In this document: one piece after another, positions 33,544 through 42,529 of the stretch | Position numbering within the stretch: the first letter of the stretch is position 1 | How the letters are laid out: the number at the start of each line of letters is the position of its first letter | NCBI GenBank assembly: GCA_934281605.1 | Contig: CAKQXD010000002.1 | Location: 237,171 to 301,170 of the forward strand | DNA from: an uncultured Clostridia bacterium | GTDB lineage: Bacteria; Bacillota; Clostridia; Peptostreptococcales; Anaerovoracaceae | Length of the DNA: 64,000 bases | Reading direction: 5' to 3' | Notes under the pieces: generated by a model | Told to the model about the DNA's origin: nothing | Seen by the model: only the letters and a program-made list of their open reading frames with translations | Database searches by the model: none | Translations under genes and position numbers: made by a program

Positions 33544-34325
33544 GCGAACACACCTCCCATCACGCTCCATAATTTCAGTACAACGCCGGCGCCTGCCGCC
33601 AGTGCGACAGCGATCAGGATCGCTTCCATCATGCGGCAGATCCCCGAAAGCATACTGCCTGACAGGAAGTCGCGGATCGCATTGGTGATAGCTACTCCAG
33701 GTACGAAGATCATCAGGGTGCCGATGATCACCGGCTGATAGGCTGCCCCGCCGATCCAGGCGGACATGAGCAGTGCCAGAAAAGCAGCTCCTGCGCAGCT
33801 GCAGAAGCATCGTACGAAGAAATTGATATCGAATTTTCCCAAGAACCGGGAAAAAGCATAGGCGAACATCCCCACGCCGAATGCAACGGCGAAATCGATC
33901 GTGCCACCGCCGAAAATCAGCGAGAAGCAGGAGGCCACCAGCGCAGCCCCCAGCAGCCGCAGCGGCACAGGATACGGCTTTGACTCGTCGATCTCGTGAA
34001 GCTGATCCATAGCATCGTCCACCGACAGATCTGTCGTGGTGAATTCCCGCGAGAAGTGATTGATCTTGGAGATTTTATTGAGATCGGTCTCGATCCCGTC
34101 GATCCGCTTGACATATGTGAGAGGATCATCGTCCTCGCCGCCATTATCCAGGGATACGAAGATTCCAGTCGGCGTGGCGAAAATCTCTACGTGATCCATG
34201 CGGCAGGCTTTGCAGATTCTTGTGATAGTATCTTCTACCCGGTAGACCTCTGCCCCGTTTTTCATCATGATCTCCCCGGCATAGATCGCCAGGATCAGAA
34301 CTTTTTTCTGAAATATATTAACCAT
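33540..34325 (-). CDS. ThrE-type exporter, large subunit (DUF1212)
   Basis: A 261-aa protein with a cytoplasmic N-terminal domain containing the family pattern MKNGAEVYRVEDTITRICKACRM and FATPTGIFVSL, followed by five membrane helices and PGVAITNAIRDFLSGSMLSG. It matches the N-terminal (DUF1212) half of threonine/serine exporters. Start at MVNIF is chosen because AAAGGAG lies just upstream; the frame continues 7 codons further without a ribosome site. Export of threonine, serine or small peptides is inferred from the family. Confidence 0.9.
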   Translation of the reverse strand: MVNIFQKKVLILAIYAGEIMMKNGAEVYRVEDTITRICKACRMDHVEIFATPTGIFVSLDNGGEDDDPLTYVKRIDGIETDLNKISKINHFSREFTTTDLSVDDAMDQLHEIDESKPYPVPLRLLGAALVASCFSLIFGGGTIDFAVAFGVGMFAYAFSRFLGKFDINFFVRCFCSCAGAAFLALLMSAWIGGAAYQPVIIGTLMIFVPGVAITNAIRDFLSGSMLSGICRMMEAILIAVALAAGAGVVLKLWSVMGGVFA

Positions 34326-34510
34326 CGGTTCTCCTTTTCTCCGCATCCGGCAGGCAGATCAGCAGACCTCGTTTCTGCCGCTGTGTTCGGCGTGCCCTTT
34401 GCAGAATGCAAACCATGCATTCTATGCATCTTCTACCGCCATTATAACGCAGATTCCTGAAAAATACACAAAAATACAAAGAAAACGCACCGAATTTTCG
34501 CCCGATCACC

Positions 34511-34539
34511 TTGACCCGCAAACTACTAGATTGTATAAT
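34511..34539 (+). promoter_or_regulatory. Sigma-A promoter of the acn-idh-gntR operon
   Basis: TTGACC (34511-34516), 17-bp spacer, TATAAT (34534-34539); a short leader of about 35 nt leads to the aconitase ATG. TTGTATAATTGTATAC around the -10 is partly palindromic and could serve as an operator for the GntR regulator of the operon. Confidence 0.82.
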
Positions 34540-34577
34540 TGTATACTGAAATACAATTTTCCGAGGAGGGTACACAT

Positions 34578-36500
34578 ATGGGAAAAACACTTGCATACAA
34601 GATTTTAGAAAACCACCTGGTGGAAGGCACCCTGGCTCCGGGCGAAGAGATCACTATCAAGATCGACCAGACCCTGACACAGGACTCCACTGGCACCATG
34701 GTATATCTGCAGCTGGAAGCGATGGAAGTCGATAAAGTCAAGACTGAGCTTTCCGTTGCATACATAGACCACAACACGCTGCAGACAGGCTTCGAAAACG
34801 CCGACGACCACGAATTCATCAAGAGCGTTGCCAAGAGACACGGCGTGCTGTTCTCCAAGCCTGGCAACGGCATCTGCCACCAGCTCCAGCTGGAAAACTA
34901 CGGCAAGCCGGGCAAGACTCTGCTGGGGTCCGACAGCCACACTCCGACAGGCGGCGGCCTGGGCATGATCGCCATCGGTGCGGGAGGACTGGACGTAGCA
35001 GTTGCAATGGCTAAGGGCACTTACAGCCTGACGGCGCCGAAGGTTGTCAAGGTAGAACTGAAGGGCGCACTGAGACCATGGGTTTCTGCAAAGGACGTGA
35101 TCCTGTACGTTCTCCAGCAGCTGACCGTAAAGGGTGGCGTAGGCAAGATCATCGAATATACGGGTGAAGGTGTGAAGAGCCTTTCCGTAACCGACAGAGC
35201 GACTATCACCAACATGGGCGCAGAGCTGGGTGCAACGACATCGGTATTCCCAAGTGATGAAAATACACGGATCTACCTCAAGGAAGAGGGAAGAGAAGAA
35301 GACTATACACCGCTGGCTGCAGATCCGGACGCCGTTTACGACGAAGAACTGATCGTAGACCTGGATCAGCTGACTCCGCTGGCAGCAATGCCGCACAGCC
35401 CGGACAACGTAGACAGCATCAGCAACATCGGCGAGATCAAGGTGGATCAGGTAGCGATCGGAAGCTGCACAAACTCCTCCTACATGGATCTCATGAAGGT
35501 CGCTGCTATCCTGAAGGGCAAGAAGGTTCATCCGGACGTCAGCCTGGTAATCTCCCCGGGATCCAGCAAGATCATGTCCAAGATGGCTCAGAACGGCGCG
35601 CTGGCTGACATCATCAACGCCGGTGCACGTGTCATCGAAAACGCATGTGGACCATGCATCGGCATGGGACAGTCTCCGAAATCCGGAGCCGTTTCCCTGC
35701 GTACATTTAACAGAAACTTCAAGGGCAGAAGCGGCACGCTGGATGCACAGGTATTCCTCGTAAGCCCTGAAACTGCAGCGCTTTCCGCAATCAAGGGCGT
35801 GCTGACTGACGGCATGACCAGCGGCGAAGAACTGCCGAAGATCCCGGAAACAGACTTTACACCAAACGACAACTTCGTCGTATATCCGGAAGGATGCAAC
35901 AAGGACAACACCGAAGTAGCTATGGGACCGAACATCAAGCCGTTCCCGAGAAACACTGCTCTTCCTGCAAAGGTTGAGGCGAAGGTCGTTCTTCATGCAG
36001 GCGACAACATCACGACAGACGATATCATGCCGTCCGATTCCAGACTGCTGCCGTATCGTTCCAACATTCCGCACCTCTCCAACTACTGCTTCGAAAAAAT
36101 CGATGCAGGCTTCTCCGCTCGCTGCAAAGAAGCTGGCAAGTGCGCGATCGTTGGCGGTGAGAACTACGGTCAGGGAAGCAGCCGTGAACACGCTGCCTTA
36201 GCACCGCTGTACCTGGGTGTGAAGTTCGTGCTGGCCAAATCCTTTGCACGAATCCACAGATCCAACCTGATCAACAGCGGGATCCTGCCGCTGGTATTCG
36301 AAAACCCGGCAGATTATGACACCTTCGAACTGGGCGACGAGCTGGTGATCGAAAACGCACCGGAGCAGGTAACGCAGGACGCCATCGAAGTCAAGAACCT
36401 GACCAAGAACCTGGTATACAAGACGAAGCCGAACTTCTCCGATCTGGAACAGACCATGATCCTCAAGGGCGGCAAGATCAACGCTATCAAGGACAACTAA
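34578..36500 (+). CDS. acn: Aconitate hydratase
   Basis: Aconitase (640 aa) interconverting citrate and isocitrate with a 4Fe-4S cluster. Cluster ligands are visible in GSCTNSS (Cys near residue 296) and ACGPCIGMG (Cys near 356 and 359). Other signatures: GSDSHTPTGGGLGMIAIGAGGLDVA at 113-137, MPSDSRLLPYRSNI and the swivel-domain GGENYGQGSSREHAAL. The length is closer to the mitochondrial/short bacterial type than to 900-aa AcnA. Start 34578 has GAGGAGGG upstream. It leads an operon with isocitrate dehydrogenase and a GntR regulator, making 2-oxoglutarate for glutamate synthesis. Confidence 0.95.
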   Translation: MGKTLAYKILENHLVEGTLAPGEEITIKIDQTLTQDSTGTMVYLQLEAMEVDKVKTELSVAYIDHNTLQTGFENADDHEFIKSVAKRHGVLFSKPGNGICHQLQLENYGKPGKTLLGSDSHTPTGGGLGMIAIGAGGLDVAVAMAKGTYSLTAPKVVKVELKGALRPWVSAKDVILYVLQQLTVKGGVGKIIEYTGEGVKSLSVTDRATITNMGAELGATTSVFPSDENTRIYLKEEGREEDYTPLAADPDAVYDEELIVDLDQLTPLAAMPHSPDNVDSISNIGEIKVDQVAIGSCTNSSYMDLMKVAAILKGKKVHPDVSLVISPGSSKIMSKMAQNGALADIINAGARVIENACGPCIGMGQSPKSGAVSLRTFNRNFKGRSGTLDAQVFLVSPETAALSAIKGVLTDGMTSGEELPKIPETDFTPNDNFVVYPEGCNKDNTEVAMGPNIKPFPRNTALPAKVEAKVVLHAGDNITTDDIMPSDSRLLPYRSNIPHLSNYCFEKIDAGFSARCKEAGKCAIVGGENYGQGSSREHAALAPLYLGVKFVLAKSFARIHRSNLINSGILPLVFENPADYDTFELGDELVIENAPEQVTQDAIEVKNLTKNLVYKTKPNFSDLEQTMILKGGKINAIKDN

Positions 36501-36516
36501 ATTTTGAATCTGCAAA

Positions 36517-36549
36517 GGACGGAAGCTGGGATTCCCTGCGCTTCCGTCC
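36517..36549 (+). other. Stem-loop between acn and idh
   Basis: GGACGGAAGC ... GCTTCCGTCC, perfect 10-bp stem in the 75-bp gap, with no T-run. It may tune relative expression of the two genes by processing or partial termination. One CTGCAAAG octamer overlaps its left edge. Confidence 0.6.
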
Positions 36550-36575
36550 TGTATCATACTTATGGGAGGACGACT

Positions 36576-37703
36576 ATGACATATACAGAACATTTCCAGA
36601 AAATCGTGGAAGACCAGCTGGCTAGAGTAGAGAAGCTGAAGAGCTCCAGCCCGGTTCCTGATTTTGCTGCGAAAGAAAAGATCATCATCGGAACCATCGA
36701 CGGCGACGGTATCGGCCCGGTCATCATGGATTCCTGCAGAGCGATCCTGGAAAAACTGCTGGCGGATGACATCGCTTCCGGCAAGATCGAGCTGAGAAAA
36801 ATCGACGGACTGACCATCGAAAATCGTATTGCTCAAATGGAAACCGTACCGGCTGACGTGCTGGCTGCCATCAAGGAATGCGACCTGCTCCTCAAGGGCC
36901 CGACCACGACTCCGGGCAAAGGCGACAATCTGCCGAACATCGAGAGTGCCAATGTAACGCTTAGGAGAGAACTGGACCTCTTCGCCAATGTAAGACCTGT
37001 AGTGATCCCGGAAAAAAACATCGACTGGATCTTTTACAGAGAAAATACAGAAGGCGAGTATGCACTGGGAAGCCGTGGCGTAGAGATCAACGACGATATC
37101 TCCATCGACTTCAAGGTGACGACGACCATCGGAACGACGAGACTGGCGAAAGCTGCTTTTGAATATGCGAAAAACAACGGAAACAAGAATGTTTCCATCG
37201 TGACCAAGGCCAATATCATGAAGAAAACTGACGGCAAATTCCTCAGCCTCTGCTACGATGTTGCCAAGGATTACCCGCAGATCAAGACCGACGACTGGTA
37301 TGTGGATATCATGGCAGCCAATCTGGTTAACGATCAGATCAACAGCAATTTCAACGTATTCATCCTGCCGAATCTGTATGGCGATATCATTACCGATGAA
37401 GCGGCACAGCTGCAGGGCGGCGTAGGAACTGCCGGAAGTGCCAATATCGGTGGCAGATACGCTATGTTTGAAGCAATCCATGGATCCGCGCCTCGTATGG
37501 TGGAAGATGGGATTGCAGAATACGCCAACCCGGCCAGCATCAACCGCGCGGCTGTCATGATGCTGCGTCACATCGGATTCACGGACCAGGCAGCAGCTCT
37601 GGAAAAGGTGCTGGATGAAGCACAGGACGCCCTGAATCTGCCGGGCGACGGCACCGGTAACACAGCCAAAGACTTTACAGAATTCGTACTGCAGAGGATC
37701 TGA
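36576..37703 (+). CDS. Isocitrate dehydrogenase (NAD-type, isocitrate/isopropylmalate family)
   Basis: A 375-aa beta-decarboxylating dehydrogenase converting isocitrate to 2-oxoglutarate and CO2. Signatures: GTIDGDGIGPVIMDSC at the N-terminus, LLKGPTTTPGKGDNLPNIESANVTLRRELDLFANVRP, YRENTEGEYALGSRG, and NLYGDIITDEAAQLQGGVG near the metal site. Size and position directly behind aconitase favour isocitrate over isopropylmalate as substrate; cofactor preference (NAD) is inferred from similarity to short NAD-type enzymes. Start 36576 has GGGAGG upstream. The next gene starts 2 bp after its stop. Confidence 0.9.
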   Translation: MTYTEHFQKIVEDQLARVEKLKSSSPVPDFAAKEKIIIGTIDGDGIGPVIMDSCRAILEKLLADDIASGKIELRKIDGLTIENRIAQMETVPADVLAAIKECDLLLKGPTTTPGKGDNLPNIESANVTLRRELDLFANVRPVVIPEKNIDWIFYRENTEGEYALGSRGVEINDDISIDFKVTTTIGTTRLAKAAFEYAKNNGNKNVSIVTKANIMKKTDGKFLSLCYDVAKDYPQIKTDDWYVDIMAANLVNDQINSNFNVFILPNLYGDIITDEAAQLQGGVGTAGSANIGGRYAMFEAIHGSAPRMVEDGIAEYANPASINRAAVMMLRHIGFTDQAAALEKVLDEAQDALNLPGDGTGNTAKDFTEFVLQRI

Positions 37704-37705
37704 TC

Positions 37706-38371
37706 ATGGTAACGTATAAATTCCCCGGGGACAAGGAGAAGAGCGGCGGCCCGATCTCCAATTCCCTTCTTTCCAAGCTGCAGAAAGATATTCTGACGGG
37801 GAAACTGAAAGCGGGGCAGAAGCTGACCGAGCAGGAGCTCTGCAAAGAATACGAAGTCAGCCGCACCCCGGTTCGGGAAGCCTTGCGCCAGCTGGAAACC
37901 GACGGCCTCGTGGAAAACATTCTGAATCGCGGAGCCTTCGTAGTCGGCATGAGCGAGCAGGACTATGAGGACATGTTCGAGATGCGTAAGATCTACGAGA
38001 TCCAGGCGGTGAAATGGGCCATCGAGAGGATCAACGAAGAGGAGATGGATCGGCTGGAGGAAATCTTCGAGTTTATGGAATTCTACACGCTGCGGAAAGA
38101 CATCGACAAGATGCTCACCATCAATACCGGTTTCCACCAGGTCATCTACGAAGCGTCCCACAACCGGATGCTCCGCAAGCTGCTGTCCTCGTACCAGAAC
38201 TTTCTCAAGTACAAAGGCGCAGAAGCGGTCTACGAAGATGATTACCTGCAGACCGTTCTCGAAGAACACCGCGACATCTTCAAAGCCTTCAAGGACAAAG
38301 ACGTCAAAGCCGGTGCCCAGGCCATGGAAAATCACATTGACCGCGCGAAGGAGCGCCGCTGCGGGCTGTAG
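37706..38371 (+). CDS. GntR-family regulator with FCD domain
   Basis: A 221-aa transcription factor. The winged helix-turn-helix occupies about residues 20-80 (LQKDILTGKLKAGQKLTEQEL, then EYEVSRTPVREALRQLETDGLVENI), followed by an all-helical FCD ligand domain with DMFEMRKIYEIQAVKWAIE and metal-type His (TGFHQVIYEASHN, then EEHRDI and ENHIDRA). FCD proteins usually bind a carboxylate through a metal ion. Its location two bases after isocitrate dehydrogenase suggests that it senses a TCA acid and controls this operon. Confidence 0.9.
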   Translation: MVTYKFPGDKEKSGGPISNSLLSKLQKDILTGKLKAGQKLTEQELCKEYEVSRTPVREALRQLETDGLVENILNRGAFVVGMSEQDYEDMFEMRKIYEIQAVKWAIERINEEEMDRLEEIFEFMEFYTLRKDIDKMLTINTGFHQVIYEASHNRMLRKLLSSYQNFLKYKGAEAVYEDDYLQTVLEEHRDIFKAFKDKDVKAGAQAMENHIDRAKERRCGL

Positions 38372-38654
38372 GTAAGTGGTGCGCCTCCGGCGTTTGTTTG
38401 ATCGTTTGGTCCGCGCCCGGTCGTTCGGCATTTCGCGACCCCTCTGGCGCCCGCGCCCGCCGACACGTTTGTTTGCGGCTTTCTTTGGTGCGCCGCCGAC
38501 ACGTTTTTATGATTTTGCAGGGCGGTTTTCTGCAAAAATCATAGCGATCGCAGGCCGGCATTCTGCAAAGTGCGCTTCTGCGGCGCTTCTTTGCAAAATC
38601 ATTCCGTTTCAAGCGGCGGACTGTTACAATATCATAACAAAAGATGAGCGGACA

Positions 38655-38697
38655 GCCCCGGAGATTCCAGATAACGAATCTCCGGGGCTTCTTTTTC
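38655..38697 (+). terminator. Intrinsic terminator
   Basis: AGCCCCGGAGATTC, loop, GAATCTCCGGGGCT followed by TCTTTTT: a perfect 14-bp stem. It closes the acn-idh-gntR transcript about 280 bp after the last stop; the DNA between (38372-38654) carries one CTGCAAAG copy and no gene. Confidence 0.92.
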
Positions 38698-38846
38698 ATG
38701 AAAAATCCTGTGGGTGAAAGGCCGCAATCATGAAAACTATGATTTGAAGGCGCGAAATTCCTTCAAAAAGTGGAATTACAAAAAATGCCATGAAGCGACC
38801 GCAGCCTGATTATCGATCGCCTGTCCACGTTCTCTTGTCTACAACG

Positions 38847-39201
38847 ATTTCAGTCAGTCTGCCACCCCAGCAACATACAAACTGACTGAAATCGGCTTAG
38901 CCTGAACATGGGAGCTTTCCTGACTTGGAATCCTTTTACTCGGTTTCAGTTACTTGACCCCCCTTATAGATAAAGAACTGACTGAAACAAGGCGGAAACA
39001 GCATTACAGCAACTTCTTCCCGGGTGCATGAAGCAAGAAAATCTGATCACACACATTAATTTTCAGTCAGTCTGATAGCCTCCACACTGGAAAACTGACT
39101 GAAACCGCTCAGTGAAGACCTCATCACATAAAATTCCCGTGACTCTTTCCAACACATTTCAGTCAGTTCAGGCCTCTCATATATAGCAAACTGACTGAAA
39201 T
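38847..39201 (+). repeat. Array of four 46-bp inverted-repeat units (array B)
   Basis: Units at 38847-38892, 38943-38988, 39060-39105 and 39156-39201, each exactly 46 bp. Arms are (A/G/T)TTTCAGTCAGT and ACTGACTGAAA(T/C), with a 22-nt centre that differs in every unit but often begins with a C-rich GCCnCCC-like stretch. Start-to-start distances are 96, 117 and 96 bp; the spacers (50, 71 and 50 bp) are unrelated to each other. The last unit is followed by CGTTTTTTAG. No protein gene overlaps the array. Confidence 0.95.
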
Positions 39202-39363
39202 CGTTTTTTAGAGTACAGATAGCAAATTTATCCAAGCGACGTGAAACGACAGAAAAGCGGCGTGAAACGACATATTAAATAAGGGGGAGTGTGATAGAAT
39301 AAAAATAGTGACAACTGGAGAAGGACTGAAATCGCTGTTACTTGAAATTATGGAGGAGATATT

Positions 39364-41196
39364 ATGAAGAAACGAATACTCAGTCTGCTTATGACGATTT
39401 GCGTAGCGGTATGTTTTGTACCAACGCTGGCGTTTGCAGATGAGACACCGACACAAACGGTGGTAACGATCGATGTTGGTGGAGAACCTACAAAAACGGA
39501 TGATTATGAAATCACCAGTTCGATGATTAAGATTTTAAAACCTGATCAGGTTTATGAACTGACAGGGACTACAAATAAAGAAATTCGTTTTTGGGGAAGT
39601 GCAGATTTAAATGCAAGAAAGAATTTTTATCTGAAATTAGATAATGTAACTACGGGAGCAATTGGTGCTTATAGTAATCCGGATGGAATGATGCTGAATA
39701 TAGAGGTCCCTGATGGCACAACTAATAGTACGGGAGTTCTATATGCAGTTGATTTGACGATTACGGGCAAGGGAACTCTTAATACAACGGATATTGGAGT
39801 AACGCAGTCAACAAAGGTAAAAAATCAGCTGCATATAACAGATACTACTATCGTAACAAAAGTAGCAAGAAATAGCGCTGGATGGGAAGGCGAATGTGTG
39901 TTGGATGGATCTGCCAATGTTAAGTTTATTGGCAATGGGGATTATCCTCCTTTGAAACTTGGACAGAAAAGTGGTACACATTCCTTAACCTTAAAAGATA
40001 ACGCAAAGCTTTATTGTCTGCAGGATGATACAAAGTCCCTTACTGGATTTTCTGTTGATGGGATGCAGACCTTTAATGGTGCAAGCATTACTTTGAAAGA
40101 TAATGCCTATTTAGAAACTCAAGGCAGAGACAGCACCAGTAAATGGAAAGGCACCGGTTTAGTTTGTAATGGGAATCTTGCCGTGCAAGGTAATGCGACC
40201 ATCAAAGCTACAGGATATTCTTTAGGTATAGATTGTGGTGGAAAAATATCTGTCAATGGTGGAAAATTTATTGCGAAGGGTGTAAACAGCAATGGTGTTT
40301 ATGCAGGCAATGGAATTGAAATCAAAAATGCCGAAGCCGAGGTGGAAGGCTATTGGCCTGCACTTTACGGAAGTTCAGCTGTCTCCATTGAAAACAGCAA
40401 AGTGACTGCAAAGGCGAATGATGTTGCAATCTATTCTCCAGATAAAGTAGCTATCACAAACAGCATTATCAAAGCAACCAGCCCGGATGGTTGTGACGGC
40501 ATTCGAGGGAATAATGGTACTACTGTTTCTGGCTCCTGGATCGAAACTTCCGGCGATGAAACCTTTGCTGATGCCCCTGACTCCATCACCGACAGCGTCC
40601 TCTTCAACGGCAAAACCGGAAAGACCATCGGCAACCACCAGATTCCGGGTGATGTAACGGTGGAAAAAGACATGAAGCTGGATATTGCAAAGGATACGTC
40701 CATCACAGTTCCGGACAAAAAGACCTTCACCAACCATGGCAAAATCGACGTCAAAGGAACTTTCACGAAAGAAGATGGCGGCACGGTCATCTGTGACAGC
40801 CACTCCGGCGGCACGGCGACCTGTGTCAAGAAAGCAACGTGCGATGTCTGCAAGGCGGAATACGGTGACATCGATGCCAGCAACCACGAAGGCCTGAAGC
40901 ACGTGGAAGCCAAGGCAGCGACGAAAGACCAGGAAGGCAACATCGAATACTGGTACTGCGAAGACTGCGGAAAGTACTTTGCAGATAAAGCAGGCGAAAA
41001 GGAAATCGCACAGGCGGATACTGTGATCGCGAAACTTCCAGCTGACCCGGCAGCAGATCAGAATGAGGGAACCAAGAAAAACGATTCTTCCGCCAGCACC
41101 GGCGACGACAGCAATCTCGTCCTCTGGGTTGCCCTGATCCTGCTCAGCGGATGCGCGGCAGGCGGCACGGTTCTTTACAGAAGAAAGCAGAATTAA
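39364..41196 (+). CDS. Surface protein with beta-helix-like region, Cys module and TGD tail
   Basis: A 610-aa exported protein. Signal peptide MKKRILSLLMTICVAVCFVPTLAFA. The middle (about 80-400) is a series of short beta-strand repeats with Asn and Gly turns (ITGKGTLNTTD, GNATIKATGYSL, NGGKFIAKG, NSKVTAKAND), as in right-handed beta-helix or carbohydrate-binding proteins. A Cys module follows (GGTATCVKKATCDVCKAEYGD ... YWYCEDCGKYFADKAG), shared with the protein at 47176. The tail is STGDDSN, a hydrophobic helix and RRKQN. Codon usage changes from AT-rich to GC-rich near 40500, so the gene is a mosaic. Confidence 0.8.
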   Translation: MKKRILSLLMTICVAVCFVPTLAFADETPTQTVVTIDVGGEPTKTDDYEITSSMIKILKPDQVYELTGTTNKEIRFWGSADLNARKNFYLKLDNVTTGAIGAYSNPDGMMLNIEVPDGTTNSTGVLYAVDLTITGKGTLNTTDIGVTQSTKVKNQLHITDTTIVTKVARNSAGWEGECVLDGSANVKFIGNGDYPPLKLGQKSGTHSLTLKDNAKLYCLQDDTKSLTGFSVDGMQTFNGASITLKDNAYLETQGRDSTSKWKGTGLVCNGNLAVQGNATIKATGYSLGIDCGGKISVNGGKFIAKGVNSNGVYAGNGIEIKNAEAEVEGYWPALYGSSAVSIENSKVTAKANDVAIYSPDKVAITNSIIKATSPDGCDGIRGNNGTTVSGSWIETSGDETFADAPDSITDSVLFNGKTGKTIGNHQIPGDVTVEKDMKLDIAKDTSITVPDKKTFTNHGKIDVKGTFTKEDGGTVICDSHSGGTATCVKKATCDVCKAEYGDIDASNHEGLKHVEAKAATKDQEGNIEYWYCEDCGKYFADKAGEKEIAQADTVIAKLPADPAADQNEGTKKNDSSASTGDDSNLVLWVALILLSGCAAGGTVLYRRKQN

Positions 41197-41238
41197 TTCT
41201 TCAGCATAACAACATAACAACAAAGCAGATCATGCAAA

Positions 41239-41282
41239 GGGAGCTGCCACCGGTAAAACGATACCGGAGCAGCTCCCTTTTC
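41239..41282 (+). terminator. Intrinsic terminator between convergent genes
   Basis: GGGAGCTGC-CA-CCGGT ... CCGG-A-GCAGCTCCC followed by TTTT, 42 bp behind the surface-protein gene. Confidence 0.88.
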
Positions 41283-41333
41283 GGCTTTTTTCTGCAAAGC
41301 GTTCTCGCAGCTCTGCGTACTATAAGAAGGTTG

Positions 41334-42497
41334 CTATTTTGCAATGGTATTATGGAAATGGTCGTAGTCTTTTTTCCACTGGTGTTTCTGGTCTTTGGTC
41401 AGTTTGCTCGGCTTCATGGACAGGTCGTCCGTCAATTTGCCTGCCAGATCTTTGGTCACAGCAGCGGCGCCGGCGTAGTTGAGGTGGTTGCCGCCGTCCT
41501 TGGAGCCGGTTGTCCAGTCAAAACCCTGCGGCAGGCGCTTGTTATAATCATAGTAGGTCAGATCGTATTTGTCTGCCAGCTGTTTGACCGTATCGGACTT
41601 ACCCTTGTTCCAGGTATTGGCGGACGGGACCGTCATGAGCACCAGCCGGACGTCGTTTTTTTCGCAAAGTTCGTAGATTTTTTGAAACTGATTCAGCTTT
41701 TCCTCGCTCAGCATGGCGTTTTTTCCTCCGGAAAGCTGCATGTACTGACTGCCGAAAGCATAGGGCTTGACCGTGCTGGCGTAGGCCATACCCTTGTTGG
41801 CAAATCGGTATTTCCCGCTGGGCTGCAGGAAAGATGACAATTTCAGGCTCTTCCAGTTGTCGTGGTATTTTACCAGGGGAAATTTATAGTTGAGGGCTGC
41901 CAGCAAAGCGCTGTCGCCTTCCTGGAGGAGGGCTTTACACCGGGCAAAGAGCCCTTGATTTTTCCCTGTGTGTTTTCCAGTGACGGATTTTTTCGCAGGG
42001 TGTTTGGTTGCGGATTTTGCCGCCGCAGCCTCCGACGGCGTCTGAGCGGACGCATCCACCTTTGCAGCTTCCGCCTCTAACGGTGAGATACCCTTTTTAA
42101 AACCGGGATTGGTGCCGGAAAACATGCAGTCCGTTTCCAGCACGATGGTCTTAGGCTTCTGGTAGCGCAGGATGTCCCGAATGTCAGCGGGAACCTCCTC
42201 CAGCTGCTTGTTGGGTTTTCCGGCAATGGCCGACGTGATCCCTGTCGCGTGATAAAGATCCACCGGCGAGATGGCTCGATAAATATCGCTGTTTCCTATA
42301 AACACCGCGTCCACAGAATTCCGCGGCTCCCCGCGGTACGCCTTGGAGATCCGGCTTTCCATGCCGTCTTCTGCCGTGCCTGTACGGGGGATGAACGCCC
42401 CGGAGAGAAAGACGAACAGCAGTGCAAACAGCAGGCAGAAGCACACCGCCCGGATCAGCTTGCGGATCCTCGGATCCAGACTTTGCAGTCGATTCAT
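41334..42497 (-). CDS. SGNH-like/DltD-like exported protein of the dlt-like operon
   Basis: A 387-aa protein with one N-terminal membrane helix (AVCFCLLFALLFVFLSGAFI) and an extracytoplasmic domain. FIGNSDIYRAISP (about residues 66-78) carries a GxS-type nucleophile, and GGNHLNYAGA near residue 338 supplies the catalytic His, as in SGNH/DltD-type acyl esterases. A Lys/Ala-rich insert (about 145-175) has low complexity. It is the last gene of the operon with adenylation enzyme, carrier protein and MBOAT, so it probably completes transfer of an acyl or aminoacyl group to a wall polymer. Start preceded by AAGGAGG. Confidence 0.75.
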   Translation of the reverse strand: MNRLQSLDPRIRKLIRAVCFCLLFALLFVFLSGAFIPRTGTAEDGMESRISKAYRGEPRNSVDAVFIGNSDIYRAISPVDLYHATGITSAIAGKPNKQLEEVPADIRDILRYQKPKTIVLETDCMFSGTNPGFKKGISPLEAEAAKVDASAQTPSEAAAAKSATKHPAKKSVTGKHTGKNQGLFARCKALLQEGDSALLAALNYKFPLVKYHDNWKSLKLSSFLQPSGKYRFANKGMAYASTVKPYAFGSQYMQLSGGKNAMLSEEKLNQFQKIYELCEKNDVRLVLMTVPSANTWNKGKSDTVKQLADKYDLTYYDYNKRLPQGFDWTTGSKDGGNHLNYAGAAAVTKDLAGKLTDDLSMKPSKLTKDQKHQWKKDYDHFHNTIAK

Positions 42498-42529
42498 AAG
42501 TCAGACCTCCTTAAAACTCTAAAAACTTT

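Noticed and set aside
34605..36191. Minus-strand frame opposite aconitase
   Set aside because: Antisense shadow of a strongly conserved gene.
38847..39201. CRISPR array
   Set aside because: Only the inverted arms are conserved, the centre of each unit varies, the unit is 46 bp with 50-71 bp spacers, and no cas gene is in the window.
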